A stretch of 64,000 bases of DNA from Chrysophaeum taylorii. Taxonomy: Eukaryota > Sar > Pelagophyceae > Pelagomonadales > Pelagomonadaceae. Numbering within the stretch: the stretch's first letter is position 1; each line of letters opens with the position of its first letter. Below the pieces are notes generated by a model. The model worked only from the letters and a program-made list of their open reading frames with translations, ran no database searches and was not told where the DNA came from. The position numbers and the translations under genes are program-made. Positions 1-10,939 of this stretch are shown piece after piece. The DNA lies in assembly GCA_029834535.1 (NCBI GenBank), contig JAQMWT010000121.1, positions 1 through 64,000 of the forward strand. Reading direction: 5' to 3'.

Positions 1-2055
1 CAGCGCAGTCAACTGAGACTCACGCTCGCTTGTCGCACAGTACGATGCCCAAACACCTTTCGATTCATGATACGCCAGCACACGCGTCCTCAGCCCACGC
101 CGCTGAAGCGCCTCGCTCCGCCCGCCGCCCTGCTCTGCACATCGTTTGCAATCATGGTTCATCAGTCTCACCGGCAATTCGAAGATTTTTCACCCGTTGC
201 AGAATTACGAGGGGCATTGTTTTCCACCGACGACATATTCGTTTAGATTCGCATCAGTCCATGCCTCCTAGTGCTACTCTGGCTACATCGGAATTCCTGC
301 CAGCACGTACCGAATCCCTTCCTAGAACCTCCGTCACACCACGCCAAGACCCTGATGAGCATTCGTCGCCTTCTCACTTCGACTGCGACGCCCGAAAACC
401 CAATCCCCTACGATTTGTGATGGCACTAAGTTCCGTCATCAATGCAATTCCGAGCCACCCACGCTCTTCCGTCATCTCTCGACAGTCACAACCTCTCACT
501 TTTACGCATTCCACCCTCTCAGCGCGATTTTTATCCGCATGCTGCCATATGCCAAACGAAGTCATCTCGCAAAGCCACACTCCGCAGTTATCCGCTAGTC
601 GCGCGCAATAAATGCCCGCCACCAAATATAGCCTGCACGCAGAGTCCTTTACCTCATCTTCTCTTCGCGTCCTCCCAGCACCATGCTTGACGTTGAAAGC
701 CCCCTTTTTTCTGCCACACTATGATTCGCTTACAACAAAACTTCACAGTCACGAAAAAACCTCACGCGAAATCCTCCGTCCAGTTCTAATCATGTCTCGC
801 AGCTGCGACATGTTATCAGAATCTGCTTCGGACACAGCCCCTCAGACAGCACCCTCACGTATTACGTCTCTTATGACGCACTCGATTCCGCTCCTCCCGT
901 TCATAATGCAGATTTTCCGTCCTGGAGACCTCTGAGCCCACAGCCGCAGTGCTATTCGCACCCATTCGACGCTTTCCTTAGCACCCGCGAGGATATCCCC
1001 CAATCTCCAACAGTTTGTTTGACACGCTCTGCTCTAAGCATCCCACCCCCGAATCTCACTGCCGCACACCGCTAGCCCCACCCAGTTGGGTTTACTGAAT
1101 CAAGGGAGGGTTAAAACTGCCATGCCTATCGACTCTTCCTTCATTCCAACACACTCGCTGCTAGTCACAGTATCGCATGACTCATTATCGAACAGTTCTC
1201 GCATTATGGACAGGACCTCACATCATGTTCATTCTTCGGACATCCCCCGTCCACAAACTAATCCTCTCTTGAAACATACGCTCCCTACACGTTGTATACT
1301 GTACAGCTCTCGCATATCGATAACAACACCCTTCTGTCGAATGTCTCCCCTTTCAGTCACTGCACGATTTTTCACCAGGGATACACCACGCTCCCTCTCG
1401 CGCTTGTACATCAAGGGAAGTTTCATTCTGGTGAAAACGCGTCGTTTGATTCTGATGAAAACGCTTCGTTTGATTCTAATGAAAACGCTTCGTTTGATTC
1501 TGATGAAAACGCTTCGTTTGATTCTAATGAAAACGACTCCGGACATGAAATGAATAGATCAGTCGATCGTCACAGTTCAGGTTTACTTTATCGAAGAGAA
1601 CACAAAAGATGCGACTTTGACCATACCTTCGAAGTCAACTCTCCCCCTGGCACGGACACTATCTTCAAGCAGTCCATCGCCTTCAGGCATTCTCTTCTGT
1701 CGCCCGACTCTTCGACGTTTTCTGAACAGGGCACCGACTCGTCAGCACAGGACACACGCCTGTATCCACCATCATACTCGATACACTCACAAACCTCAGT
1801 CTCCGCCCAATCATCTTTCGATGATGATAGCCACTGGCGGCGACTTACACGTGACTACGAACCCAAAAAACTACCGCACATTTAGACTTTTCATATTTAT
1901 GGCCAACCCCAGACAATTTTATAACGATATCACCATCGCGCTACGATTACACCCATACCATTTTACACGCTCGTAGCCTAGCTTCAGCTGTCCCACGCTA
2001 CACTCAGGACGACAGCTTTGACACGTATGTGACAGACAATTCTGGTTCCCTCGTC
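1..2055. other. C/T-rich stretch, no recognised gene
   Basis: The plus strand is rich in C and T. Open frames are short and overlapping (for example 30-611 and 1292-1885), and none of their translations matches a family I know. The coding strands of the retroelements elsewhere in this window have the same C/T bias, so this could be an old plus-strand retroelement, but no LTR, protease, integrase or reverse transcriptase motif is visible. The 1292-1885 frame (about 197 codons) is the longest of interest because it spans the tandem repeat at 1432-1536. Confidence 0.3.
1432..1536 (+). repeat. 24-bp tandem repeat, about 4.5 copies
   Basis: A 24-bp unit containing GAAAACGCTTCGTTTGATTC is repeated head to tail. 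Successive units alternate between ...TCTGAT and ...TCTAAT, so the real period is 48 bp. In one plus frame it reads ENASFDSD / ENASFDSN, an acidic repeat. It lies inside the 1292-1885 open frame. Confidence 0.85.
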
Positions 2056-2065
2056 TTCCAGAAAC

Positions 2066-2446
2066 TAACTAACTTAACTAACTTCAGACCTCTCCCGAGC
2101 ATGGGAGCCAGGCCGGACCGACAGGAGCCAGTCCGGAATCACGGGCCTGTAGACGAGGGGCGCCGAAAGGTGGGTCAGCGGAGAGTGATCATCAAGCTTG
2201 TCGCCATGCGACGAGGAGACCGCGATGTGACTGACAACCAACTCGTCGATAACCTTCCGTCTGCGCCCCCCGGCCATACCCCGTCCCACTGCGAACGTTC
2301 CGGCTGCCAACCGGCCCGCCCGAGAGGCGAATAGGTGCCAACCTACGCCGGGAGGGCGGATGCCCTCGCAAGGCTCAGGGTTCATGAGGCACCGTCCTCC
2401 ATCGCAACCATGCGGTCGGCGGTCAGGGTAAGGGCTAGGGTTAGGG
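2066..2446 (-). mobile_element. SINE-like retroposon, copy 1
   Basis: A 381-bp element is flanked by a perfect 10-bp direct repeat TTCCAGAAAC (2056-2065 and 2447-2456), as expected of a target-site duplication. Read on the minus strand it starts with a telomere-like CCCTAACCCTAG head and ends with a short TTAG/TTAA tandem tail after the shared sequence CTCGGGAGAGGTCTGAAG. Related copies lie at 11318-11729, 12557-12973 and 39268-39556, with a diverged one near 10290-10680. Simple-repeat tail, retroposition-length target duplications, small size and no coding capacity fit a SINE. I could not identify convincing polymerase III A and B boxes, so the parent RNA is unknown. Confidence 0.75.
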
Positions 2447-2456
2447 TTCCAGAAAC

Positions 2457-3290
2457 AGCTCCGCCTTACTCGCTCTCATTACGACGACGATAACCTTGAC
2501 GATTACCTTACCATGTCGAAACCGATTTGGTTAAATGGTCATATCTCTTCATGGGATCACGCTCGCGCTCCGTCACGTCGTCACATCTTTACTAGCCCAA
2601 CATTTGCCACAATAGAATCTCATCCCTACGGCCACTCTCATTATGCGCCTTTCGATCAACCAACCATTGGTCTGCTGCACAATTCCCGACTGCCTGACCC
2701 ATGATCCCTCCTGTTATTATTCGTTAGACCCCCCGCTCTACTCAGATGCTCCCCCAGCCGCTTAGGATTTATCCACCGGCACACACACCGTCCTCTATAT
2801 CATTAGCCACCGAGCAAGATGATGATCTGATCTCTCGCACAACAGAATTTGCCATACTTCACCATTAGCCTACCTAGCATTTTCCTCCACAATTCTTCTT
2901 CTTACTCACGATCGATGCTTTTTCCTTTCTTTGATCATCCGCTCTTTCTCACTTCACGCACTACCTGCGTTTCGTTTTCCTCTATCTCTTTCATGCACTT
3001 CGCACACTTTCCTTCAACGCCTCCTCACGACTCGACATCCATTTGTCCCTGGCCAGACATTTGCTTTGTTTGTCCCAGATTTCGCTCATCACCGAGTTCA
3101 ATCAAAATCTGCGAGGGCGTAGAGATAGAAACTTTTTCCATTAAGGGTTAGGAACCCCCCCTCCCTACAACCACAAAATCGCTGTGTCGTACACCACCAC
3201 CGTGCTGCTGCTGCTCTTTGTGTCGTCGTCGTCGTTAGAGGACAGGACGAAAGGTAGCACTACCACTGCCCCTACCAGAGGCACAGTGAT
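2457..3290. other. No gene seen
   Basis: The plus strand is T/C-rich with only short open frames (2513-2704, 2849-3151) and no recognisable product. It resembles the stretch left of the SINE insertion and was probably continuous with it. A run of CTG/GTC triplets lies near 3200-3235. Confidence 0.3.
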
Positions 3291-3292
3291 TT

Positions 3293-3796
3293 TTACTGTT
3301 CTCTAAGGTCTTTCGTCGAAATCAACACTGTGACCACCAGGCCTTGTCCCTGGTTGCTCAGCCGCCGCCACCTTGCTCTCGACGATAGCCTTTTCCCGAC
3401 GCCCGCGGCCGGCCGAAGCTCTTCGAGAGATAAGTCCAGACCAGGGAATAATGCCTCAGTCTCCTCGGCCCTCGGCATCGTCGAAAGTATCCGGATGGTC
3501 GATGGCACTAACACCAAACGGCGGTTGATCACAGACGGCGTCTGGTGATTGCACTTTTTCAAGACCACCGAGGCGGCTGTTCCCAACATATACTCGATGA
3601 GCGGCAACCAAGACCGAATTGTCGCGATGTTGGGTGGGACCCACGATCTGTGAATTCCAAAGCCGCCGAGTGTGATACCTCGATGTTCTTCGACGACGAG
3701 AGCGATGGTGTAATGTAGTCCGGGCCACGTTACCTGCGACACAGACTTAGCGCCCCCCAAGGCAGGATTGGTTTTAGACCCGCCGCGGGCACTCAA
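3293..3796 (-). CDS. Hypothetical protein or exon, unknown function
   Basis: An uninterrupted minus-strand frame of about 167 codons has ordinary amino-acid composition, unlike the low-complexity frames around it. It includes hydrophobic stretches such as WPGLHYTIALVV and IRSWLPLIEYMLGTAASVVL and ends in ISTKDLREQ. There is no good ATG at its upstream end, so if real it is probably a 3' exon of a longer gene. I recognise no domain. It could also be a chance frame. Confidence 0.25.
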   Translation of the reverse strand: MSARGGSKTNPALGGAKSVSQVTWPGLHYTIALVVEEHRGITLGGFGIHRSWVPPNIATIRSWLPLIEYMLGTAASVVLKKCNHQTPSVINRRLVLVPSTIRILSTMPRAEETEALFPGLDLSLEELRPAAGVGKRLSSRARWRRLSNQGQGLVVTVLISTKDLREQ

Positions 3797-5649
3797 AGAA
3801 CTGTTAGTTCATCGAGATTCGACTGCACGATTATGAGAAGCGGACTCGCTGTCCCGAAAACAACCTTCGAAAATAATATGCCTGCACGACGGGTCGGGTA
3901 TGATTTTTTTTTGGATATGATGTATAACGACCAGTACGGTCTCACTACGGACGTCCCATCGCGTATCTTTGGTGGGGGGGTTCAGATTCAGACTTAGGCG
4001 TATCTTCGATTAGGGGGCAAGGGTCGTGTGAAGGGTTGGTTCGAAAGTGAGAGAATCAGTTAGGCCCGTTCTCCACCAGATCAAAGTTGCAAAATGTGTT
4101 GCTGATAAGGAAGGCCCTTTTTTTTTCTACTTTCGCACACCCCTTCGTTCGTTCGTTCGTTCGTTCTTTCTCCAAAAAAAATGGGAGGGCAAAGTTGAAA
4201 AGCGAAATGGTCAAATCTGCTAAGTACTTCTTCGGTGACGAGAAGCGGAGGCTCGAGGAGGCCGTCTTACGAGTTCCGAAACGTCGTCGCCTCACCGCCT
4301 CCTACTGGAGACCCGGGGTCGGGCTCGGTTTATCGCGTCGTCTAACGCGATCAACGCACAGTTTCGGGTCGAGGTTCCGATCGATGACGAGGATGAGTGA
4401 GCTCCGGCGCCTGGATGGAGCAGCAGCAGCGGTTTGCCGCCAAGTCTCGCCGCCAAGTTCTGCGCGGCGTCGCTGGCGCCATCGATGGTTGCTGCTGTAT
4501 CTGGAATAAGAACGTCCACAATCCTCCTCGGCGCTACGATTGCGCCCGCAAGGAGACGTACGCGTTGCTTCTCGTGGCAACTTCTGACGACGCTGACCGC
4601 CGCTTCGCGTGGTTCGACATGTCCTCCGCCACACCAACGGAACTCTCCTTAATAATGACTTTTAGAGGTGAGAAGACCATCCATCACAGACTCGTCCGCG
4701 AGGTCCCCATGGTACCGCCACACTGGCGGCAGCGCCCGGGGACGATCTTGGACCTTATTTTCATACCACCCCCCCCCCCCCTGGACAGACGGTGTGGACG
4801 TTGAAATAATTTTGAATCATGTATGGGTACATGTCTTCTGCTCTGGACGTCGTCGCTGCGCGCGCAAAGCTGATGCCGGAAGTGCGGGACAATGCCGGCG
4901 GCGTTTGTGGATGCGCGCAGCGCTTTATTCGCGGGCATTTCGAGCGGAGGTGGAAAGCGATGCGTGCGAACTAACAGACATGGAGAATGGCGGCTGCTTT
5001 CGTGTTGCTCCAGCGCCCGATCCCGTCGGACGCTGATCTCGTCGTCGTCGTCGTCGTCCAGGCCGCGCATATCGACGGGTCCAATCGCGCTGCCCGGCCG
5101 GCGACGAAAAAGAAGAGGCGATTAGAGGCGAGGAAGACACCAATAGCCTCGACGACTCAGACGCTGGCCGAGGCGCGCAAAGTAGGCAGACTGTCGAAGA
5201 AGTTCAAATGCGCCGCGAAGGCCTCCGGTAACTCGTTGATTACGAGCTTTTTTTTCAAGCCCAAGATCAAGCTGGGTCGTCCGTCCGTCCGTCCGTCCGT
5301 CCGAAAGGGTCGACGACGAAGAAGAAGTCGAAGCGCGGCAGGCCGCTTACGACCGCAGTAGAATCCGAATTACGCGCTGCCGAACACCCAAGGACGAAAT
5401 AATAGGCCGGTTCTTATTAGAGCCGTTCTCCAGCAAGGAAGGTACGTGTTCGGGGGTTCTGTGCGCGCACAAATGTTTATTTGGGCAGCCGTAGTTGACC
5501 TGCGGTGACAATCTTGGCTCTTACCTTTCAATTGACTTGACGTGGCCCAAAGTCGAGCGAGTAGATCAAAACAGTTTTTGTAGGTCGAGAATGAAGGATC
5601 TGCTGAGATATCTTACGATTCTTGGAATATTCCCCTAGTTCTGCTCGTG
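3797..5649. other. Low-complexity intergenic stretch before the kinase gene
   Basis: It contains a (GTTC)n run near 4145-4167, a C homopolymer near 4768-4781, a (GTC)n run near 5038-5060 and a (CCGT)n run near 5279-5303. Open frames are Arg/Ser-rich and mutually overlapping. The frame at 4987-5361 has basic clusters (ATKKKRRLEARK, RKGRRRRRSRS) but no family match. The final 250 bp should hold the promoter and 5' leader of the receptor kinase; I see no definite TATA box. Confidence 0.3.
4397..4804 (+). CDS. Hypothetical short protein
   Basis: A plus frame of about 135 codons contains a stretch of normal-looking protein (ETYALLLVATSDDADRRF, then ELSLIMTFRGEKTIHHRLV) and then runs into a poly-proline coded by a C homopolymer. 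The first codon is not ATG. No family is recognised, and the surrounding sequence is low in complexity, so this may be chance. Confidence 0.18.
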   Translation: MSSGAWMEQQQRFAAKSRRQVLRGVAGAIDGCCCIWNKNVHNPPRRYDCARKETYALLLVATSDDADRRFAWFDMSSATPTELSLIMTFRGEKTIHHRLVREVPMVPPHWRQRPGTILDLIFIPPPPPLDRRCGR

Positions 5650-8600
5650 ATGATGCGGAGTTTGGTGGTGGCGTGGCTCTGCTGGTTCTTCCCTCGCATC
5701 AACGCGTCCGAGAGGCGCCGCCTCGACGAGGTGGTCCAGACCCAAAAGTTGACGGCGAGAGACGCGGACGACGTGTTCGGTTATGCCGTCGCGATTTCGG
5801 GAAACGTTGTCGTCGTCGTCGGGCACGACAGTGACGACGGCAGCGGGTTTTCGTCGGTCTTGGCCTACATCTTTCGCACCACCGACGACGGCCTATCGTG
5901 GAACCAAACCCAAAAGTTGACGGCGAGCGACGCGGCGGGGAGCAACTATTTCGGAGCTGCCGTCGCGATGTCGGGAAACCTCGTCGTCGTCGGGGCCCAA
6001 GGTGACGATGACGGCGGGACTTTTTCCGGAAAGGCCTACGTCTTGCGGACCACCGACGACGGCCTCTCGTGGATCCAAACTCAAAAGTTGACGGCGAGCG
6101 ACGCGACGGAGTACGACTATTTCGGCGACGCCGTCGCGATGTCGGGAAACCTCGTCGCCGTCGGGGCTTCTGGAGACGGCGACGCCGGGTTTGACAAGGG
6201 CTCGGCCTACGTCTTTCGGACCACCGACGATGGCCTATCGTGGATCCAAACCCAAAAGTTGACGGCGAGCGACGCGACGGCGTACGACTATTTCGGTTAT
6301 GCCGTCGCGACGTCGGGAAACCTCATCGCCGTCGGGGCCTATGGAGACGACGACGCCGGGGTTAATTCGGGCTCGTCCTACATCTTTCGTACCACCGACG
6401 ATGGTCTCTCGTGGGAACAAACCCAAAAGTTGACGGCGAGCGACGCGACGGCGTACGACTATTTCGGTTATGCCGTCGCGACGTCGGGAAACCTCATCGC
6501 CGTCGGGGCCTATGGAGACTACGACGCCGGGGTTTATTCGGGCTCGTCCTACATCTTTCGTACCACCGACGATGGTCTCTCGTGGGAACAAACCCAAAAG
6601 TTGACGGCGAGCGACGCGACGGAGGACTACGAATTCGGCGAGGTAGTCGCGATGTCGGGCAACTTTGTTGTCGTCGTGGCCCGATCCCGATATGACGACG
6701 GCGCCGTATCTTATTCGGGCTCGGCCTACATCTTTCGTACCACCGACGATGGTCTCTCGTGGGAACAAACCCAAAGGCTGACGGCGAGTGACGCGGCGGA
6801 GGGCGACGCGTTCGGTCACGCCGTCGCGATTTCGGGCAACCTCGTCGTCGTCGCGGACCCTTCCGACGACCTCGAGGACAACGTCACCTATTACGACGAC
6901 ACGGCCTCCGGCGCTTATTCGGGCTCGGCTTACACGTTCATGATATCTGCGTCAACGACGACAAATGCACCCACTTCTATATCGACTGCGCTCCCGACGC
7001 CTGCGCCGACCGTTTATCCTACGCCCGAACCCACGGCAGCAGACCCGACGCACGCTCCGACGACGTTGCCACCAGCGAATGAGCCGACGATTTTTGCGGA
7101 GAGCCCAATTTCTGCTGCCCCAGACGGACCTTCGCCCGCGCCGACCGTTTTAAACTCGAGCCCGGGGCCGACGACGCCAGTCCCATCAACCCCCGCGCCA
7201 TCGACGCTTCGGGCGAAGCTCGCCGCCTCGGGGAGCGGTGCCGGTGGAAGCAGTTCGACCAGCGGAGGCGGCAACGGCGGCGTGGGTGGCAACGCGATCG
7301 TGATGGCGGGCAGCATCGTCGGTGCTGCTGCTCTGTCGATCGTCGTCGTCGTTGGGTGCTTGCTTGTGGCGCGTCGTCGTAAGACGAGCCGGAGGCAGAA
7401 AGTTGAGGCAGATGATGAAGAGGCGCTGGCCGCTTCTTCCTCTCAAGGAAAAAAAAGCTCCGGCGCGCCGCCACCACCACCACCGAAATCGTGCCAATCC
7501 AAGAACAAGTGCATCGAGGATTTGGTCGTCAACTCCAAAAAAATCGCGGACGCGTTGCTGGGCGTCGGCGAAACGATTCCAGGTATCGCACCGGTGTGCG
7601 CCACGGCCAAGGCTATCCTCGACGGCGTCGCTCTTTTGCACCGCAAGGCCTCGGACGTGAAAACGGCCGGCGAAAGGGTCGCCAAGACGCTAAAAGTCCT
7701 CGAAATTCTCGCCGACAACACCGACAAGGTTCGGGACGGCGACAACAACGCCAAGGAGCTCGTAGAGCGCTGCATGACGGAGCTCCACGGTCTGCTAATG
7801 GTGATGAAGGAACAAGTCGAATCGTTCGAAGACCGAGGGTGGTTGCGACGCAAATGGGGGCTTTTGAATTACGGCTCCAAACTCACGGATCTCGACGCGG
7901 CCGTCGTCGGGTGCCTGGACGATCTTCGCTTCAACTACCAGCTGATGACCCATAGCCACGTGAGGAGACTTGGCGTGCCGTCGTTGTTGTTCACCTCATC
8001 CGCAGGTTACGTCGCTCCTCGAGGTGCAGAAATACGACCTGGAAGACGCGATGGTCGCGGAAGTGCGGCGGGTGATGCGAGAGCAGTCGCTCGACGAGGA
8101 GAGCGCTGCCATGGCACTCGCCGAGGACGACGAGGCGAACGCAGCGGTCGCCAAATCCGCCCATGTCGCGAGCGACGAGCTCGCGGCCGAGCTTCGCGAG
8201 CATCTTTCGCTGGTCGCGGAGGGCGTGAACGACCTGCAAACCAACGTACGCGCCGTACAGTCCGAGATGGCCCACATTCGTAAGGGTTTCGAGAAGAAGT
8301 CGCAGCGCGAGAGGGCGCGCGCACACAAGGTGTCAGTGCTCGAGAAGCACGAGATCAGCCTCGATTCGATCGAAGCAAGCCCGTTTGCATCCGGCAGCGT
8401 GGGACTGCTTCATCGCGGCACGCATAAGCGGAAGATCGTCGCGGTCAAACTAATTTCACTGGCTGGCCTGAGTTTGGCACGCCGTACGAAGCTGCTTGGC
8501 GAGTTTACCAACGAGCTCACGATCATGTTGTCGCTTCGATCGCCGCTCGTTGTCCAGGTTTTTGGAGTGGTGCGACGCCGGCGTCGACTCGTGCCTGCCC

Positions 8601-9441
8601 CCCTCTGTCGAATTGTTTTAGCCTTCGAAAATGACGTCTTGTGCGCTGACGCACAGGTCACGACTGAGACGAACATGCTGGGTCTGGTCATGGAGTACTT
8701 GCGACGAGGCTCGCTACGCAACTTGTTGGACGACGCGTCGACGCCAATCACAGATGATCAGCGCCGAACCTGGGCGGAGGAGATCGCGCAGGGCATGGGT
8801 TACATCTACGAGCACGGGACCCAGGTAAGGGCGACATTTTGTTGTCTGCAGTCAGTCACCCGGCCATCCCGCAGCACCGCGACCTGAAGAGCAGCAATAT
8901 CCTCTTGACCGACGACTTCTCGTGTAAAATTTCGGATTTTGGTCTCTCGCGCTCGGCCGAGTTCAGGACGCACACGACGCTAGAGTCGAAGCGAGGCGCC
9001 GCGGGCACGGCGCCGTTTATGGCCCCCGAGTACGTACAGTTCAACACTGTGTGATGCCTGATAGTGTCGCACAGGCTGCTTGATGAGATGCAAATGTTTA
9101 CCGAGAAGTCGGACGTCTACTCGTACGGGATGGTCCTTTACGAGATCACGACACGCGCGCATCCTTGGGCAGGATTGAAAGCCGTGCAAATCGTGCGCTG
9201 TGTCGTCGATAAGGAGCTGCGACCACCCGTCTCCAAAGACGCCGATGCACACCTCTTCACCATCATGCGGCACTGCTGGAAGCAGGATCCGAACGAGCGA
9301 CCGAGCTTCGCCGACGTCGTCGCGCGCTACTTCCAAGTTTTTTCGCCACCTCACCGCCCAGGGTTTGTTGTCGCGAGGGACTCCTTCAGCAAACTCCTTG
9401 AAAGTGGCCTGCTGGATGACGGCTCGACTTCAGATGTTTAA
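5650..9441 (+). CDS. FG-GAP (integrin-like) receptor with tyrosine-kinase-like kinase domain
   Basis: The gene has five exons: 5650-7959, 8006-8569, 8657-8824, 8875-9029 and 9075-9441. All four introns (46, 87, 50 and 45 bp) are GT-AG and keep the frame, giving 1187 residues. An N-terminal signal peptide ([14 protein letters not shown]..) is followed by seven 57-residue FG-GAP repeats at about 33-430, each with [15 protein letters not shown] and an acidic loop. Seven repeats suit one beta-propeller. A Pro/Thr stalk (about 434-517) leads to a single membrane span (about 550-573) with a basic stop-transfer RRRK. The cytosolic part has a helical region (about 620-890) and a kinase domain from about 895: GSVG loop, VAVK lysine, HRDLKSSN catalytic loop (from 1015), DFGLS, APE and [11 protein letters not shown]. 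All catalytic residues are present. Inference: it is a surface receptor signalling by Ser/Thr or dual phosphorylation; the ligand is unknown. An in-frame GTG lies just upstream, but the first ATG is at 5650. Confidence 0.9.
6250..6591 (+). repeat. Near-identical tandem pair of FG-GAP units
   Basis: Two adjacent 171-bp units, 6250-6420 and 6421-6591, encode propeller blades 4 and 5. By eye they differ at about two bases, whereas the other blades differ from them much more. This indicates a recent internal duplication or gene conversion that kept the seven-blade count. Confidence 0.85.
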
Positions 9442-10243
9442 TTTAAGCGTCTTTGAGTCTCGGGTGGATATGGTACAAATCGGCAACGATGAGCGCGATG
9501 TTTTGTCGACGAAGAGAAGGCGCCGGACGCAGAGCCGCCCCCCGGGCCTACTCCTGAGCACGCGGAGCCCTGCTAGATTGACCTTGTCTCCACGAAGGGG
9601 ATGCTAGCGACATGTGTGTTTCGGCACTTTCGACCAAAGGTACGCAGCTGTTGGATTTCGGCAGCGCATCCTCGACGTTGCCTCGCCCATCGCCACGCTT
9701 GCGCCCAATTCAATGTCTGCAGTCTAGGACGTAAACGTTTCGCTCCAAGCCCACATTCGTTCGGGCTCCCCATTGCGAGGGTAGCTCTGCCTTTCGCGAG
9801 CCAGCTCGCCCTCCGCCGCTCGTCCGAAATCCAATTGTCGAGCAACCAGCGGGTAAAGCTTCAGTCGACGACGCAAAACCGGCCCGCAATACTGCTGACG
9901 ACGATTTCGATCCTGTGACAACCGTCGATGCCACCAACGACACTGTCGTTCCTGCACCCGCGCCTGCTCCTCGAGGGCCATTGTCCCGGCGCCGCGTTCA
10001 CGACCTCCAGGATATCCACGCGACCCCTGTGGAGACAGACAGACAGACAGACAGACCCGGCGCTCAGGTCGAATCCGCCTCGGGTCGAGGCGCGACCGCC
10101 GCCCCAACGCCCAGGCCAACGAGGGAACACGCGAAGACCCGCGGTTGGTGGTGCAAACACTGCAAGCACGGGCAGCGCGTTAGAAAGACGACGGCAGCAT
10201 ACTGTCGAGTGGACTCAGCTCAATCCTTAAATGCCAGGCTACC
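9442..10243. other. Downstream of kinase gene; weak zinc-ribbon-like remnant
   Basis: No gene is supported. One plus frame at 9915-10274 carries TRGWWCKHCKHGQRVRKTTA with a further Cys soon after, which resembles the C-terminal Cys-rich ribbon of piggyBac-type transposases. Only one CxxC pair is clear and nothing upstream resembles a DDE domain, so this is a weak hint. A (CAGA)n run sits at about 10030-10052. Confidence 0.2.
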
Positions 10244-10289
10244 CCGAGGAACTAACTACCTACTTAACTATTGAGCCAGCCCGGCGCAA

Positions 10290-10680
10290 GGGATGCAGGG
10301 TGCGTGGAGCCTGGTTATGAGCTTGTTTAAGCATCGGCGTCTACGTCACGCGCCGCCAGCTCCGGAACTGGTCACGTCGCCCGCATGCACCCTCGCAAGA
10401 TGCTCTCGTCTTGGGTCCGCTCCAAACGCCCACCGGGGGCTCCGCAGGCAGATGACGTACGTACGAGAGGACGCTCGCAAAGAACGCAAAGAAGGCACTC
10501 CGGAAATGCGACATCCCCTTCACAACTCGTGGCACGACCTCGCACAAGACCGCGGTCCGCAGTGGCGGTCCGCCATCTACTCGTACTCGTTCCTCGCAAC
10601 TGTGTGATTTTCCTCTGTGATACTGGACCAGCTCCTGCCGGTGGCTCCCATGCTCGGGAGAGGTCTGGAGTTAGTTAAGC
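10290..10680 (+). mobile_element. Diverged SINE-like retroposon copy
   Basis: The right 160 bp (from about 10520) matches the copies at 11318-11729 and 12557-12973: GACCGCGGTCCGCAGTGGCG, then TGATTTTCCTCTGTGATAC, then CCATGCTCGGGAGAGGTCTG and a short GTTAGTTA tail. The left part is too diverged to align by eye, and no target duplication is clear. Tail orientation places it on the plus strand. Confidence 0.55.
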
Positions 10681-10939
10681 TTAATTTCATTCTTGCTATT
10701 ATCGCGTCGACTCTCGGAGAGGGAGATCTGTCGGCCGGGAACTTGCTTCCTCTTTCCTCCCCGCCTCAAAGCAATAAAATTTCTAGAGCTCCATGCACAA
10801 AATCAGAGATGATGAGATAGGACAGGGCACGTACTTCTTTGCGCAACCGGGAAAGTCATCTCTACACACCAGGCCGACCCTCAAACCCCTGTGCCTTCCG
10901 TTAGAGTTCCGTTATCTTGCCACGTTTCGCACTTCTTCT

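Noticed and set aside
2425-2446. Telomere or subtelomere signal (AGGGTTAGGG)
   Set aside because: It is the head of a SINE-like element bounded by a target duplication and recurs in another copy; there is no long telomeric array.
6235-6819. Minus-strand open frame of 194 codons opposite the FG-GAP repeats
   Set aside because: Antisense shadow of the 171-bp repeat with no family resemblance.
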